Origin: an uncultured Flavobacteriaceae bacterium
GTDB taxonomy: Bacteria; Bacteroidota; Bacteroidia; Flavobacteriales; Flavobacteriaceae
DNA length: 64,000 nt
Direction: 5' to 3'
Assembly: GCA_947494565.1 (NCBI GenBank)
Contig: CANLVG010000011.1
Coordinates: 62,001-126,000, forward strand
Shown piece by piece: positions 8,714 through 16,756 of this stretch. The position numbers and the translations under genes were made by a program. The notes under the pieces were generated by a model. It did not search any database. It saw only the letters and a program-made list of their open reading frames with translations, and was not told the DNA's origin. Positions within the stretch are counted from its first letter, which is position 1; every line of letters starts with the position of its first letter.

Positions 8714-9784
8714 CTAATACTCATCAAAAATATCTTGAAGTTCGGCCAAACTTTTTTCTTTCGTTAGTGCTAGCATTAACAAAATTCGTGCTTTTGCGGG
8801 ATTCAAATCACCCGAGACCACCGTATGATAATCATCATCCTTGAACTCATTATCACGCAAGGTCCAACCGGTTGCGGCACGGGTGCTCCTGACGATAATT
8901 ACGCCATGGTCTTCGTATGCTTTTTTGGCGGCGTTTAAGGTAGCTTCCGTCATATTACCATTTCCGACGCCGGCAATAACGATACCTTTGGCACCGGCCT
9001 TCACATGCATATCGATCAAGTCAGGAGACATATCGGCATAGGCATATACGATATCCACACGAGGCAGTTCATTAATCCCTTCCACCGAAAATTCACTGGT
9101 GTTTCCAAACTTCGTAAGCGGTTCGCGAAAAAAGCCCAATCTGCCATAAAACACGCCACCTAACATACCTTTAATAGGTGATTGAAAACTGTTTACGTTG
9201 GTGGTGTTCATTTTACTGACATCACGAGCCGCATGAATTTGATCGTTCAGCGAGACCATCACCCCTTTTTCCTTAGCTTGCGGATCGGCGGCTATGGCAA
9301 CGGCATTGTATAAATTCAATGGACCTTCGGCACTTATCGAAGTAGAGGAACGCATAGATCCCGTCGTAACCACTGGTTTATCACTTTTGACCACCAAACT
9401 CAAAAAATAAGCGGTCTCTTCTTGGGTATCCGTTCCATGGGTAATCACGATGCCGTCTATTTCATTAGAGGCCAGCAATTCATTGATTCGATTCGCCAGC
9501 TTTAACCAGATTTCGACTGTCATATCCTGCGAACCGACATTGGAAACCTGTTCTCCGGAGACATCCGCGATCTCCTTGATTCCGGGTACGGCATTGATCA
9601 TGGTCTGAATACCGACCTGGCCAGCGGAATAGCTCCCAGAAGTTGCCGAAGAAGCCGAACCTGCTATAGTACCACCAGTAGCTAGAATCTTAACATTGGG
9701 TAGTTCTGTGTCTTGAGCGAGCCCGAAGGTAGTCATAGTTGCCACCATTAGGAAAGCCATCATTTTCAATTTTAGCGCTTTCAT
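8714..9784 (-). CDS. ansB: Periplasmic type II L-asparaginase
   Basis: A 356-residue enzyme hydrolysing L-asparagine to aspartate and ammonia. Residues 1-23 are a signal peptide (TTFGLAQ), which puts it in the periplasm as for type II asparaginases. Both active-site signatures are intact: ATGGTIAGSAS near residue 35 with the nucleophilic Thr, and ITHGTDTQEETAYF near residue 113 with the second Thr-Asp pair. KSDKPVVTTGSMR follows. It lies 41 bases after the aspartase stop and 55 before sdhC on the same strand, so it can supply aspartate for aspartase. In enteric bacteria type II asparaginase is anaerobically induced with fumarate as acceptor; similar logic here is an inference. Confidence 0.93.
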   Translation of the reverse strand: MKALKLKMMAFLMVATMTTFGLAQDTELPNVKILATGGTIAGSASSATSGSYSAGQVGIQTMINAVPGIKEIADVSGEQVSNVGSQDMTVEIWLKLANRINELLASNEIDGIVITHGTDTQEETAYFLSLVVKSDKPVVTTGSMRSSTSISAEGPLNLYNAVAIAADPQAKEKGVMVSLNDQIHAARDVSKMNTTNVNSFQSPIKGMLGGVFYGRLGFFREPLTKFGNTSEFSVEGINELPRVDIVYAYADMSPDLIDMHVKAGAKGIVIAGVGNGNMTEATLNAAKKAYEDHGVIIVRSTRAATGWTLRDNEFKDDDYHTVVSGDLNPAKARILLMLALTKEKSLAELQDIFDEY

Positions 9785-9824
9785 AGTAAAAGAATTTTTA
9801 GATAACTAGTTGTTCTACGGGTAC

Positions 9825-11249
9825 TCAGTCCTTTTTATGCAAGGTGGCCGTATACTTTGGATGCATGAGGTTGTCCACACTCAATATTTTATCCAGTTCC
9901 TCTTCGGAAAGTAATTCTTTTTCAAGTACCAATTCCCGTATGTTCTTGCCTGTAGCAACGGCTTCCTTACCGATAACATCACCCATATGGTGGCCGATAT
10001 ACGGATTTAGGAAAGTGATGATACCAACAGAGTTAAAGACCATTTGTTTGGTATGCTCTTCGTTGGCCGTAATGCCATCGATACATTTTTCGGCAAGGGT
10101 AACACAAGCGTTGGAAAGCAATTCAACGGACTCGAACATGCATTGCGCGATTACCGGCTCCATCACGTTCAATTGTAGCTGGCCGGCTTCTGCCGCAAAA
10201 GAAATGGTCACGTCATTACCGATAATTTTAAAACAAACCTGGTTCGCCACTTCTGGGATAACAGGATTTACTTTAGCGGGCATTATGGAAGAACCCGCCT
10301 GCATTTCGGGCAGGTTGATCTCGTTTAGGCCACAACGTGGTCCTGAAGAAAGTAGTCGTAGGTCATTGCATACCTTTGAAAGCTTGACCCCTGTTCTTTT
10401 GAGGGCTCCTGATATCATAACATAAGCTCCGCAATCTGAAGTAGCCTCTATCAAATTCTCGGCCCTAACAAAACTTGCTTTGGTATACTGTTGCAAGTAC
10501 CCGATTGCCAATTCAGAATACCCATCTGGAGCGTTCACCCCGGTTCCGATCGCGGTAGCTCCAAGGTTGACTTCTAAAATAAGGTCACGGCAATGTTTTA
10601 GGTTTTTCGTTTCTTCCTTCAAGTTGGTCGACCATGCTCCAAATTCATCTCCGAGTGACATGGGTACCGCATCTTGAAGTTGCGTTCTGCCCATTTTAAG
10701 AACGTTTTTAAAGGTAGCCGCTTTTTTATCCAGACTGGTGGTTAGTATATTGATCCGTTCCAACAATTGGTTCATATAATAATATACGGCCACACGAAAG
10801 GCCGTCGGATAGGCATCATTGGTCGACTGTGATTTGTTGACATGGTCGTTGGGGTGTAAGATCTCGTAACTTCCTTTTTCATGACCATTGAGCTCTAAGG
10901 ACACATTGGCAATGACTTCATTCGCGTTCATGTTTACCGAAGTTCCGGCACCCCCTTGGAACACATCGGAAGGGAAGTACACGGCGTATTTTTCCAAATC
11001 CTTTAGAATATGGTCACAAGCTTGTATGATCATATCCGCTTTATCGGAGGGAATGGTTCCAATTTCTTTATTGGCAGCGGCACAAGCCTTTTTTGTCAAC
11101 ATCAATCCTTTTACAAAAATGGGAAAGTCGCCAACTTTGGAGTTCGAAATTTTGAAATTATCGATGGCTCGTTGCGTGTGAACCCCGTAATAGTAGTCAT
11201 TAGAAATCTCCAATTCTCCTAATAAATCTGTTTCTTTTCTTGTTTTCAT
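9825..11249 (-). CDS. aspA: Aspartate ammonia-lyase (aspartase)
   Basis: A 474-residue cytosolic enzyme that converts L-aspartate to fumarate and ammonia. It belongs to the fumarase C/aspartase superfamily: the signature [11 protein letters not shown] near residue 323 is complete, and the earlier conserved blocks SSAGT-like [17 protein letters not shown] and [19 protein letters not shown] (near 140) are present. AspA rather than FumC is favoured by the opening [23 protein letters not shown] and by its neighbours, a Dcu carrier 18 bases upstream and an asparaginase downstream. Length is usual for aspartase. Confidence 0.93.
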   Translation of the reverse strand: MKTRKETDLLGELEISNDYYYGVHTQRAIDNFKISNSKVGDFPIFVKGLMLTKKACAAANKEIGTIPSDKADMIIQACDHILKDLEKYAVYFPSDVFQGGAGTSVNMNANEVIANVSLELNGHEKGSYEILHPNDHVNKSQSTNDAYPTAFRVAVYYYMNQLLERINILTTSLDKKAATFKNVLKMGRTQLQDAVPMSLGDEFGAWSTNLKEETKNLKHCRDLILEVNLGATAIGTGVNAPDGYSELAIGYLQQYTKASFVRAENLIEATSDCGAYVMISGALKRTGVKLSKVCNDLRLLSSGPRCGLNEINLPEMQAGSSIMPAKVNPVIPEVANQVCFKIIGNDVTISFAAEAGQLQLNVMEPVIAQCMFESVELLSNACVTLAEKCIDGITANEEHTKQMVFNSVGIITFLNPYIGHHMGDVIGKEAVATGKNIRELVLEKELLSEEELDKILSVDNLMHPKYTATLHKKD

Positions 11250-11266
11250 TATAGCTTTTTTTGATT

Positions 11267-12568
11267 TTATAATACAATACTTCCTATGAGAAAGCCAAAT
11301 ACCACACTTGAAGCAATAGTGACGGTTCCCGGAATAATAAAGGAATGATTAAAAACATACTTGCCTATCTTAGTAGTTCCAGTGTCATCCATTTCTACGG
11401 CCGCCAATAGCGTGGGGTAGGTTGGCAATACGAATAAGGCACTTACCGCAGCAAAGGAGGCTATAGCAGCTAGTGGACTTACTCCCAAGGCCAAAGCTGC
11501 TGGCATTAAAGCAGTAGTAGTAGCAGCTTGTGAGTATAATAGCATACTGGCAAAGAACAGCACCACGGCCAGTAACCAAGAGTATTGGTTCAACATGCCT
11601 CCAGCGGCCTCCTTGATTTCATCAATATGGTTACTGACAAAGGTATCGCCCAACCATGCTACGCCCAATACACAAATAGCCGCGCTCATACCCGATTTAA
11701 AAGTCGACATACTGGGGATATCGGCCATTTTAAGTTTACACACCAGTGCAATAATCGTCGCGGCCAATAACATCACCGCCATGATCGCTTCATTACGGGG
11801 AATGGTCGGATTTTCAATCAAGCCTACTTTCTTGGAAATAAGGGTAGCATAGGTGACTATAATGGCTATGGCCACCAAAAAGATACCTACGGCCCGTTTC
11901 GCTTCTTTGGTATCCTCATGCGTTTCGGTACTTTTCTTCTTCACCAAACCTGCTTTTAAACGTTCTTGATATACCGGGTCTTGGTCAAGTGGTTTCCCCA
12001 ATTTATTGGCTACAATAGCCCCCACGATACACGCTAAAATGGTGGAAGGAATGGCTACCGCCAAGAGCTGCAAATACGACACCCCTAGCGGTTCTAAGAA
12101 ACTGGCGAAAATCACTACCGCTGCTGAGATAGGCGAAGCGGTTATGGCAATCTGCGAAGCCACTACCGAAATACTCAAAGGTTTTGAAGGCCTTACATTT
12201 CCTTCTTTTGAAACTTCGACTATGACGGGTAAAGCGGCATAGGCGGTATGCCCTGTACCGGCAAACAAGGTCATGAAATATGTTACGGTCGGTCCTAAAA
12301 AAGTAACGCGCTTTGGATTCTTGCGCAATAAGGATTCCGAGAGATGTACCAGATAATCCAGTCCTCCGGCTTTTTGCATTGCGGCTATGGCAGAGATGAC
12401 GGCCATTATGATCAAAATGACATCTACGGGTACCGAACCGGCTTCCAGGCCAAAGATCAACGTCAATACTACTACACCGGCGCCACCGGCGTAGCCAATA
12501 CCAATACCTCCCATTTTGGAACCAAGGAAGATAAAAAAGAGAACGACGAGTAATTCTATCCAGATCAT
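11267..12568 (-). CDS. dcuB: Anaerobic C4-dicarboxylate transporter of the Dcu family
   Basis: A 433-residue polytopic inner-membrane carrier with about 10-12 helices. Family features include the N-terminal [26 protein letters not shown], the [17 protein letters not shown] segment near residue 103 and the [14 protein letters not shown] segment near 146. Dcu carriers exchange aspartate, fumarate or malate for succinate during fumarate respiration. Which Dcu subtype (A or B) cannot be settled by eye, so the symbol is approximate. It is 18 bases upstream of aspA; together they fit uptake of C4-dicarboxylates/aspartate and export of succinate made by the downstream reductase. Confidence 0.88.
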   Translation of the reverse strand: MIWIELLVVLFFIFLGSKMGGIGIGYAGGAGVVVLTLIFGLEAGSVPVDVILIIMAVISAIAAMQKAGGLDYLVHLSESLLRKNPKRVTFLGPTVTYFMTLFAGTGHTAYAALPVIVEVSKEGNVRPSKPLSISVVASQIAITASPISAAVVIFASFLEPLGVSYLQLLAVAIPSTILACIVGAIVANKLGKPLDQDPVYQERLKAGLVKKKSTETHEDTKEAKRAVGIFLVAIAIIVTYATLISKKVGLIENPTIPRNEAIMAVMLLAATIIALVCKLKMADIPSMSTFKSGMSAAICVLGVAWLGDTFVSNHIDEIKEAAGGMLNQYSWLLAVVLFFASMLLYSQAATTTALMPAALALGVSPLAAIASFAAVSALFVLPTYPTLLAAVEMDDTGTTKIGKYVFNHSFIIPGTVTIASSVVFGFLIGSIVL

Positions 12569-12624
12569 AGTATGCTAAGTTTAAAAATTGTAGTATGTTT
12601 TATTTGGAAAAATCGGTAGGTGCC

Positions 12625-13050
12625 TTATTTCACATTCAAGCCGTCTCTAAGAATGACTGCGTTGATGATGGCTTTCCACGTTTTTTGGTGTACTTCAAAC
12701 TGATTCTGGTCCAGAACCTCTTTTACGTCAGCCTCCATAAGTAGTATACGTTCTTGGAGCTTGGCCTTTATTTGGTCAGCACTGCTATTGAATTTTTCTC
12801 CTTTGAGCTGTTCCATTTTCAAGGCGTGATACGTTACCATTTTGAGATAATCTTCACGCAACTTTCCCTTGAGTTTCATTTTATCCATACGGTCTTCATA
12901 CCATAGTTCTTGGAGTTCCGTATCATTGGATATAAATACCGATACCTTGTATTCAAGTTGTTCCTTCTGTTCTTCGGTCAAGTCTTGTGCGATTGCCGAG
13001 AAAAAGCAAAGGAATCCGCAAAGGCTAATAGTGATTTTTTTGACGTTCAT
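12625..13050 (-). CDS. Secreted helical protein of unknown function
   Basis: The 141-residue product is not recognised. The start is placed at the ATG of MNVKKITISL because a signal peptide (residues 1-21, FFSAIAQ) begins exactly there; an upstream in-frame ATG would add 20 residues that spoil it. The mature part is rich in Lys/Glu/Leu/Met and looks all-helical (ELQELWYEDRMDKMKLKGK, ILLMEADVKEVL). General shape recalls small periplasmic helical proteins such as the CpxP/Spy type, but no motif of that family is seen. It lies 57 bases upstream of the Dcu gene on the same strand and may be the first gene of the C4-dicarboxylate operon. Confidence 0.65.
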   Translation of the reverse strand: MNVKKITISLCGFLCFFSAIAQDLTEEQKEQLEYKVSVFISNDTELQELWYEDRMDKMKLKGKLREDYLKMVTYHALKMEQLKGEKFNSSADQIKAKLQERILLMEADVKEVLDQNQFEVHQKTWKAIINAVILRDGLNVK

Positions 13051-13228
13051 AGTTGTAGTTATTAAGTCGTGATTCAGCTCTTGTATGGGCCCAAAAAGAT
13101 AGAAAAGCACTTAGAAAATAGATTGAAGTCCAATCATAGGCTGAAGTTATAGGTTTATGATGTTATTTGATAAAGTCGAGGGATATTAAAAATAGTGATA
13201 ACCCTCCAATATTCATATTAAATTGTCT

Positions 13229-13648
13229 TTAAGATTTATATTTTTTTCCCGATGTTTTCTTCGGATTTTTTTGTGGTACCACTTTTCCTGAATAACTGAT
13301 AGTGCTTCTCTCCATAGAACTAACCGATAGGGACGAATTGCCATTCTTAAATATGGAAAAGGTCATATCAAACCGTTCACTCCTATTTCTTCCAATGAAT
13401 TTCACGGTTATTCGATGTCTTTCCTCGTCATATTCGACTTCGTACTCCTCTAAATGACCCTTCATTTCAATTCCACCGCTTTCTCCAATACCTCCCCTCG
13501 CATATCGTACTCCAAAGTAGGATAGGTAGGTGTCAAGGCTATCTTTTGCAAGGGTTAAATGATAGCCGTCTCCTCTAAGGACTATCGGAGAAGACTGCAC
13601 CGGATTTACCCGATGAACCTCAAACTTGTACATCTTCGATTCGATCAA
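13229..13648 (-). pseudogene. DUF4251 protein, 5'-truncated
   Basis: The 139 residues from the TTG at 13648 align well with the body of DUF4251 proteins: IESKMYKFEVHRVNP, then YLSYFGVRYARGG, SGGIEMKG and the closing NGNSSLSVSSMERSTISYSG. DUF4251 proteins are small exported Bacteroidota proteins with a signal peptide. Here no ATG, signal peptide or lipobox precedes the domain: the frame runs open back to a TAG near 13725 and encodes a non-hydrophobic, unrelated stretch. The simplest reading is that the 5' end was lost when the adjacent AT-rich cassette arrived. Expression from TTG as a cytosolic protein is possible but unlikely to be functional. Function of the family is unknown. Confidence 0.6.
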
Positions 13649-13746
13649 GGAGACGTACCCGAAATTGACTACTTCTATGTGGAATATGCTCGGGTGGAAT
13701 AGACACTCATATAGGATACTATAATTTAAACACTATTTTTATAGGT

Positions 13747-13771
13747 CGGATAGTATCATTGATGCTATCCG
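13747..13771. repeat. Near-perfect 25-base inverted repeat at left edge of island
   Basis: CGGATAGTATCA and TGATGCTATCCG pair over 12 bases with a single G-U/mismatch and a one-base loop. It lies 1 base before the left inverted end of the GIY-YIG cassette. It covers the TTG/ATG codons at 13759-13764, which argues against those being the real start of the GIY-YIG gene. Confidence 0.6.
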
Positions 13772-13772
13772 A

Positions 13773-13784
13773 TTGTTGTAGCAC
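13773..13784. repeat. Left 12-base inverted end of cassette-like unit
   Basis: TTGTTGTAGCAC here is the exact reverse complement of GTGCTACAACAA at 14561-14572. The pair brackets only the GIY-YIG gene. ACATTTG directly follows and resembles a TAnnTTTG -7 element, so the left end may also provide the promoter. Confidence 0.6.
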
Positions 13785-13800
13785 ATTTGAAAAAAATTAC

Positions 13801-14556
13801 GTGGAAAGAAAATATAATGTTTACATATTAATTGACCCAAGGACAAAAATTCCGTTTTATGTTGGTAAAGGAAAAGGGAAACGTTCTAGCCAGCACAAGA
13901 AAGAATTTGACAAACAAATAGAATACTTTAACAGAGTTTACAAGCATCCTGTTTTACAATTATCCTTAAAACATTTAGTTATTTATGAATTATCTGAATT
14001 AAATCTCGAATACGAGTTTGAACTAATTGAAAACTTAACCGAAAATGAGGCGTTTTTACTTGAACAGGCTCTGATTGCTTGGATGGGTAGAAAAGTTTGT
14101 GGAAATGGGATATTAACAAATTTGCTTTCAGGAGGTAAAAAAGGAGAGTTATTTTTTGACGACCAAGCACTAATTGAAATTTATAGTAACGATGTACTTC
14201 GTGAATATTTACTTAAATTCAAGAAAACAAGTACGGAATGGATATCAAGAACTCTATACTTTCGAGATGAAATGTCATATGGATATCCATTTAAAGAGCT
14301 AAAAATTGACTGGCTTTATCAATTTAATCAATGCAATCAACAATTTGCATTAAAGGTCATTGAAAAACTAAAAGGATACGATGCAATAGTTACACCTTAT
14401 TATTGGGTCAGAAAAATAAATAATAAACCATTCGAAGAAGACAATGTTTATTTAATGGAAGAGAGTTTTGATTTTATACTAGAAGAGTCTCAATTACAGA
14501 GAAGAAAAGACGAATTTAAAAAATACAAAGAGGAATTATTAAATCAAAAAAAATAA
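13801..14556 (+). CDS. GIY-YIG nuclease-like protein (LEM3-type) on AT-rich cassette
   Basis: About 251 residues from a GTG start. The first 110 residues form a GIY-YIG domain of the LEM3-like kind: YNVYILIDPRTKIPFYVGKGKGKR holds the two Tyr-centred strands and the basic residue, LTENEAFLLEQALIAWMG carries the family Glu, and NLLSGGKKG closes the domain. The remainder is unrecognised, with a Lys/Glu-rich coiled-coil-like tail. The GTG is preferred because family members begin just before the VYI strand and because the in-frame TTG (13759) and ATG (13762) fall inside a 25-base inverted repeat. Base composition is much more AT-rich than either neighbour, and the gene is bracketed by 12-base inverted repeats, both signs of transfer. 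Target and role are unknown. Confidence 0.75.
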   Translation: MERKYNVYILIDPRTKIPFYVGKGKGKRSSQHKKEFDKQIEYFNRVYKHPVLQLSLKHLVIYELSELNLEYEFELIENLTENEAFLLEQALIAWMGRKVCGNGILTNLLSGGKKGELFFDDQALIEIYSNDVLREYLLKFKKTSTEWISRTLYFRDEMSYGYPFKELKIDWLYQFNQCNQQFALKVIEKLKGYDAIVTPYYWVRKINNKPFEEDNVYLMEESFDFILEESQLQRRKDEFKKYKEELLNQKK

Positions 14557-14560
14557 AAAA

Positions 14561-14641
14561 GTGCTACAACAATGTATAACCGGAATTACGGCGGATTCGA
14601 CTACGCCCGAATCCACGCGGAATTGCTAACACCTGTGCTAA
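14561..14641. repeat. Fold-back element at right end of cassette, with GTGCTA direct repeats
   Basis: The segment opens with GTGCTACAACAA (the inverted copy of 13773-13784) and closes with a second GTGCTA at about 14634-14639. Between them GGATTCG and CGAATCC form a perfect 7-base stem with an 8-base loop, and outer arms (GGAATTAC / GGAATTGC) pair imperfectly around AATT. Size and shape resemble a recombination fold-back site of the integron attC kind, although the strict RYYYAAC/GTTRRRY boxes are not present. Confidence 0.5.
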
Positions 14642-14762
14642 ACCGAAAATTAACGCATATAAACCCGTAACCCAAAGAGACATCAATAGCATTCAATTGT
14701 ATCACGATGGCTGGATTCCTTCTTGGATGTTCGATAGTGAGCGAGCGGATAATCCAATCCCC

Positions 14763-14792
14763 AAAAAGCACCAATAAACCGGTGCTATTTTT
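14763..14792. terminator. Bidirectional intrinsic terminator
   Basis: AGCACC (14767-14772) and GGTGCT (14781-14786) form a stem, flanked by AAAAA on the left and TTTTT on the right after one A, so it can stop transcription from the GIY-YIG gene and from gltS on the opposite strand, whose stop lies 55 bases away. Confidence 0.7.
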
Positions 14793-14846
14793 CATTCCTG
14801 CCGCAAGAGTAGGTCTTTGGTTTTAGATTACCTTAGCTATCCGAAG

Positions 14847-16049
14847 CTACCCAAAAACACCCAGTAAGAATTTAATGATCAAGGCATTGGATAGGTCTAT
14901 AAAAAAAGCGCCGACTAGCGGTACCACAATAAAGGCCTTTGGCGACCCGCCGAATTTTTTGGTAACTGCGGTCATATTGGCAATTGCAGTAGGCGTAGCA
15001 CCCAAGGCCAAACCTGCATAGCCCGCGCTCATCACGGCGGCGTCATAGTCTTTGCCCATCACCCGAAAAACAATTACGACTACAAAAAGTGAAATCACTA
15101 TCAGTTGTGCCACTACGATTAACAACAAAGGTCCGGCCAAATCGGCAAGTGTCCACAATTGAAGGCTCATTAGGGACATCGCTAGAAAAAGTCCTAGCGA
15201 TAGATCCGAAGCCATGGCCAAAGCTTTTGATTTTTCAGGTTCCCAATGAAAATTCTTGGAAAAGACAGGAATCAGGTTGGTGATGAGGATACCGGCGAAC
15301 AACGCGGTCACAAAAGACGGAAGGGCTAGTCCTAACCATACCAGTACTTCATTTATTCCGATACCCAAGCCAGCTGTTGAGAAGATGAAATAGATCATCT
15401 GCAAAACGCTGTTGTAGTTCATCTCTACATGATCGCCTTTACCATGACGAATACCTACGGAAACCGGCTTCTCTTCAGTTGGTTTTAAATTGTATTTTTT
15501 TATCAAAAACTTGGCAATGGGGCCGCCGATAAACCCGCCTAAAACCAGACCGATGGTTGCACAGGCAATACCCATTTCCATGGCATTTGAAATTCCAAAA
15601 TCATTTTGAAATGTGGGCACCCAAGCAATGGTGGTGCCGTGACCCCCACTAAAGGAAACCGAACCTCCTAAAACCCCGGTTACGCTGGGTAAATCGGTAA
15701 GGTAGGCAATACCCACACCAGTCAGGTTTTGAATAAAAAGATAGCCCACCGCCAACGCTAAAAGCAGCAGTAATGATTTGCCCCCTTTCAGTAGGGTTTT
15801 CAGTCTTGAAGAAAGCCCAATGGTGATAAAAAAGATGATGAGCAAGGCATCTCGTAATTCTAACGCGAAGCTGACTTCAATACCCATTGTGGCATATAAA
15901 ATACCAAATAGCATAGAGAAAATAACGCCTCCCGTAACGGGTTCGGGAATGTTGTACGCTCTAAAAAAGGAGACTTTCTTGTTGAGATATTTACCTAAGA
16001 ATAAAACGAGACAAGCCACTACGATGGTGTCTCTTGGACCTATATGCAT
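14847..16049 (-). CDS. gltS: Sodium/glutamate symporter
   Basis: A 400-residue inner-membrane carrier of the GltS family, with about ten helices in two inverted halves. The family's glycine-rich hairpins are visible: GGSVSFSGGHGTTIAW near residue 127 in the first half and AGLALGATPTAIANM near residue 346 in the second. Start is the ATG of MHIGPRDTIVVACL. It imports glutamate with sodium. It starts 3 bases after the stop of the upstream lipoprotein gene (16053), so the MBL hydrolase, lipoprotein and gltS probably form one unit. Glutamate import fits the amino-acid scavenging theme of the region. Confidence 0.92.
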   Translation of the reverse strand: MHIGPRDTIVVACLVLFLGKYLNKKVSFFRAYNIPEPVTGGVIFSMLFGILYATMGIEVSFALELRDALLIIFFITIGLSSRLKTLLKGGKSLLLLLALAVGYLFIQNLTGVGIAYLTDLPSVTGVLGGSVSFSGGHGTTIAWVPTFQNDFGISNAMEMGIACATIGLVLGGFIGGPIAKFLIKKYNLKPTEEKPVSVGIRHGKGDHVEMNYNSVLQMIYFIFSTAGLGIGINEVLVWLGLALPSFVTALFAGILITNLIPVFSKNFHWEPEKSKALAMASDLSLGLFLAMSLMSLQLWTLADLAGPLLLIVVAQLIVISLFVVVIVFRVMGKDYDAAVMSAGYAGLALGATPTAIANMTAVTKKFGGSPKAFIVVPLVGAFFIDLSNALIIKFLLGVFG

Positions 16050-16052
16050 AAG

Positions 16053-16706
16053 CTAGTTTTGGGTTACAATTGCATCTGCAATCAGTTGATTTACCATTCT
16101 TTTGGTAAAACTCTTAGACGCGCTTTCTAAAGAAGTAGGCTCTAAAAGCGAAGATTGGCCTGTCCATACCATGGTTTCCTTCCCTTTGTGCAATTCTCCC
16201 TTGACATTATAGAGTACCGCTTCGATCAGGTATGACTTTTCGGTGGTATAGTATCCAGGGGTGTTATAGGTTCGATATCCCCTAACGAGATATTGACCAA
16301 CTCTATAATACGAGGGTGCATATAGGGTCTCGCCCGGCTTATAACGATCTGTTTCCTTTGAATTGACCAAAGCCATTGTAATTAAACCATCTAAATCGTT
16401 CTCTTTAATGATGTTGATATAATCTTCGGCGGTTCTGATTTTTTCAGCACCAGGTGGAAACATTGAGATTCCTTCAACTGCATTGATTCCTTGCGCTTTT
16501 AACAACAGCACCGCATCTTGTTCGAAAGTATTACGCGCGGCAAGGTCTTTGCCGATACCGATAACGGCTATTTTTGTGTACGCTCTATCCGTATAATCTT
16601 CCTTAGTCCATGTCGACCCCATTTTGGCAGTTCCACAGGCCTGCTGTAGACTGAATACCAAGAGTAGGCCTAGGCCGAATACGGATTGGAAGAACTTCTT
16701 TTTCAT
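16053..16706 (-). CDS. Lipoprotein of unknown function
   Basis: The 217-residue product is not recognised. The start is set at the ATG of MKKKFFQSVF because it directly begins a lipoprotein signal with lipobox LQQAC; an earlier in-frame ATG adds ten residues without benefit. The mature protein alternates short strands and helices (TKIAVIGIGKDLAARNTFEQDAV; DGLITMALV) and has a tyrosine-rich middle (YAPSYYRVGQYLVRGYRTYN). It resembles in layout the envelope lipoproteins that carry a small alpha/beta domain (DUF4136-like), which is only a shape comparison. It is 50 bases after the MBL hydrolase and 3 bases before gltS. Confidence 0.7.
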   Translation of the reverse strand: MKKKFFQSVFGLGLLLVFSLQQACGTAKMGSTWTKEDYTDRAYTKIAVIGIGKDLAARNTFEQDAVLLLKAQGINAVEGISMFPPGAEKIRTAEDYINIIKENDLDGLITMALVNSKETDRYKPGETLYAPSYYRVGQYLVRGYRTYNTPGYYTTEKSYLIEAVLYNVKGELHKGKETMVWTGQSSLLEPTSLESASKSFTKRMVNQLIADAIVTQN

Positions 16707-16756
16707 TTCGCTTTTTTTGCAATTTAAGTTGCGCATCGAAGCTTTGCAACATTAAA

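Noticed and set aside
9844-10425. Long plus-strand open frame (193 codons) opposite aspA.
   Set aside because: It is the antisense of a strongly conserved enzyme gene, encodes no recognisable protein and has no independent spacing or start signal.
14561-14641. A canonical integron attC site.
   Set aside because: The strict RYYYAAC and GTTRRRY boxes are not present, and no integrase gene is in the window; only an attC-like shape is claimed.
14601-14795. Minus-strand open frame of 64 codons downstream of gltS.
   Set aside because: It runs through the fold-back element and the terminator, has no family resemblance and no sensible start context.
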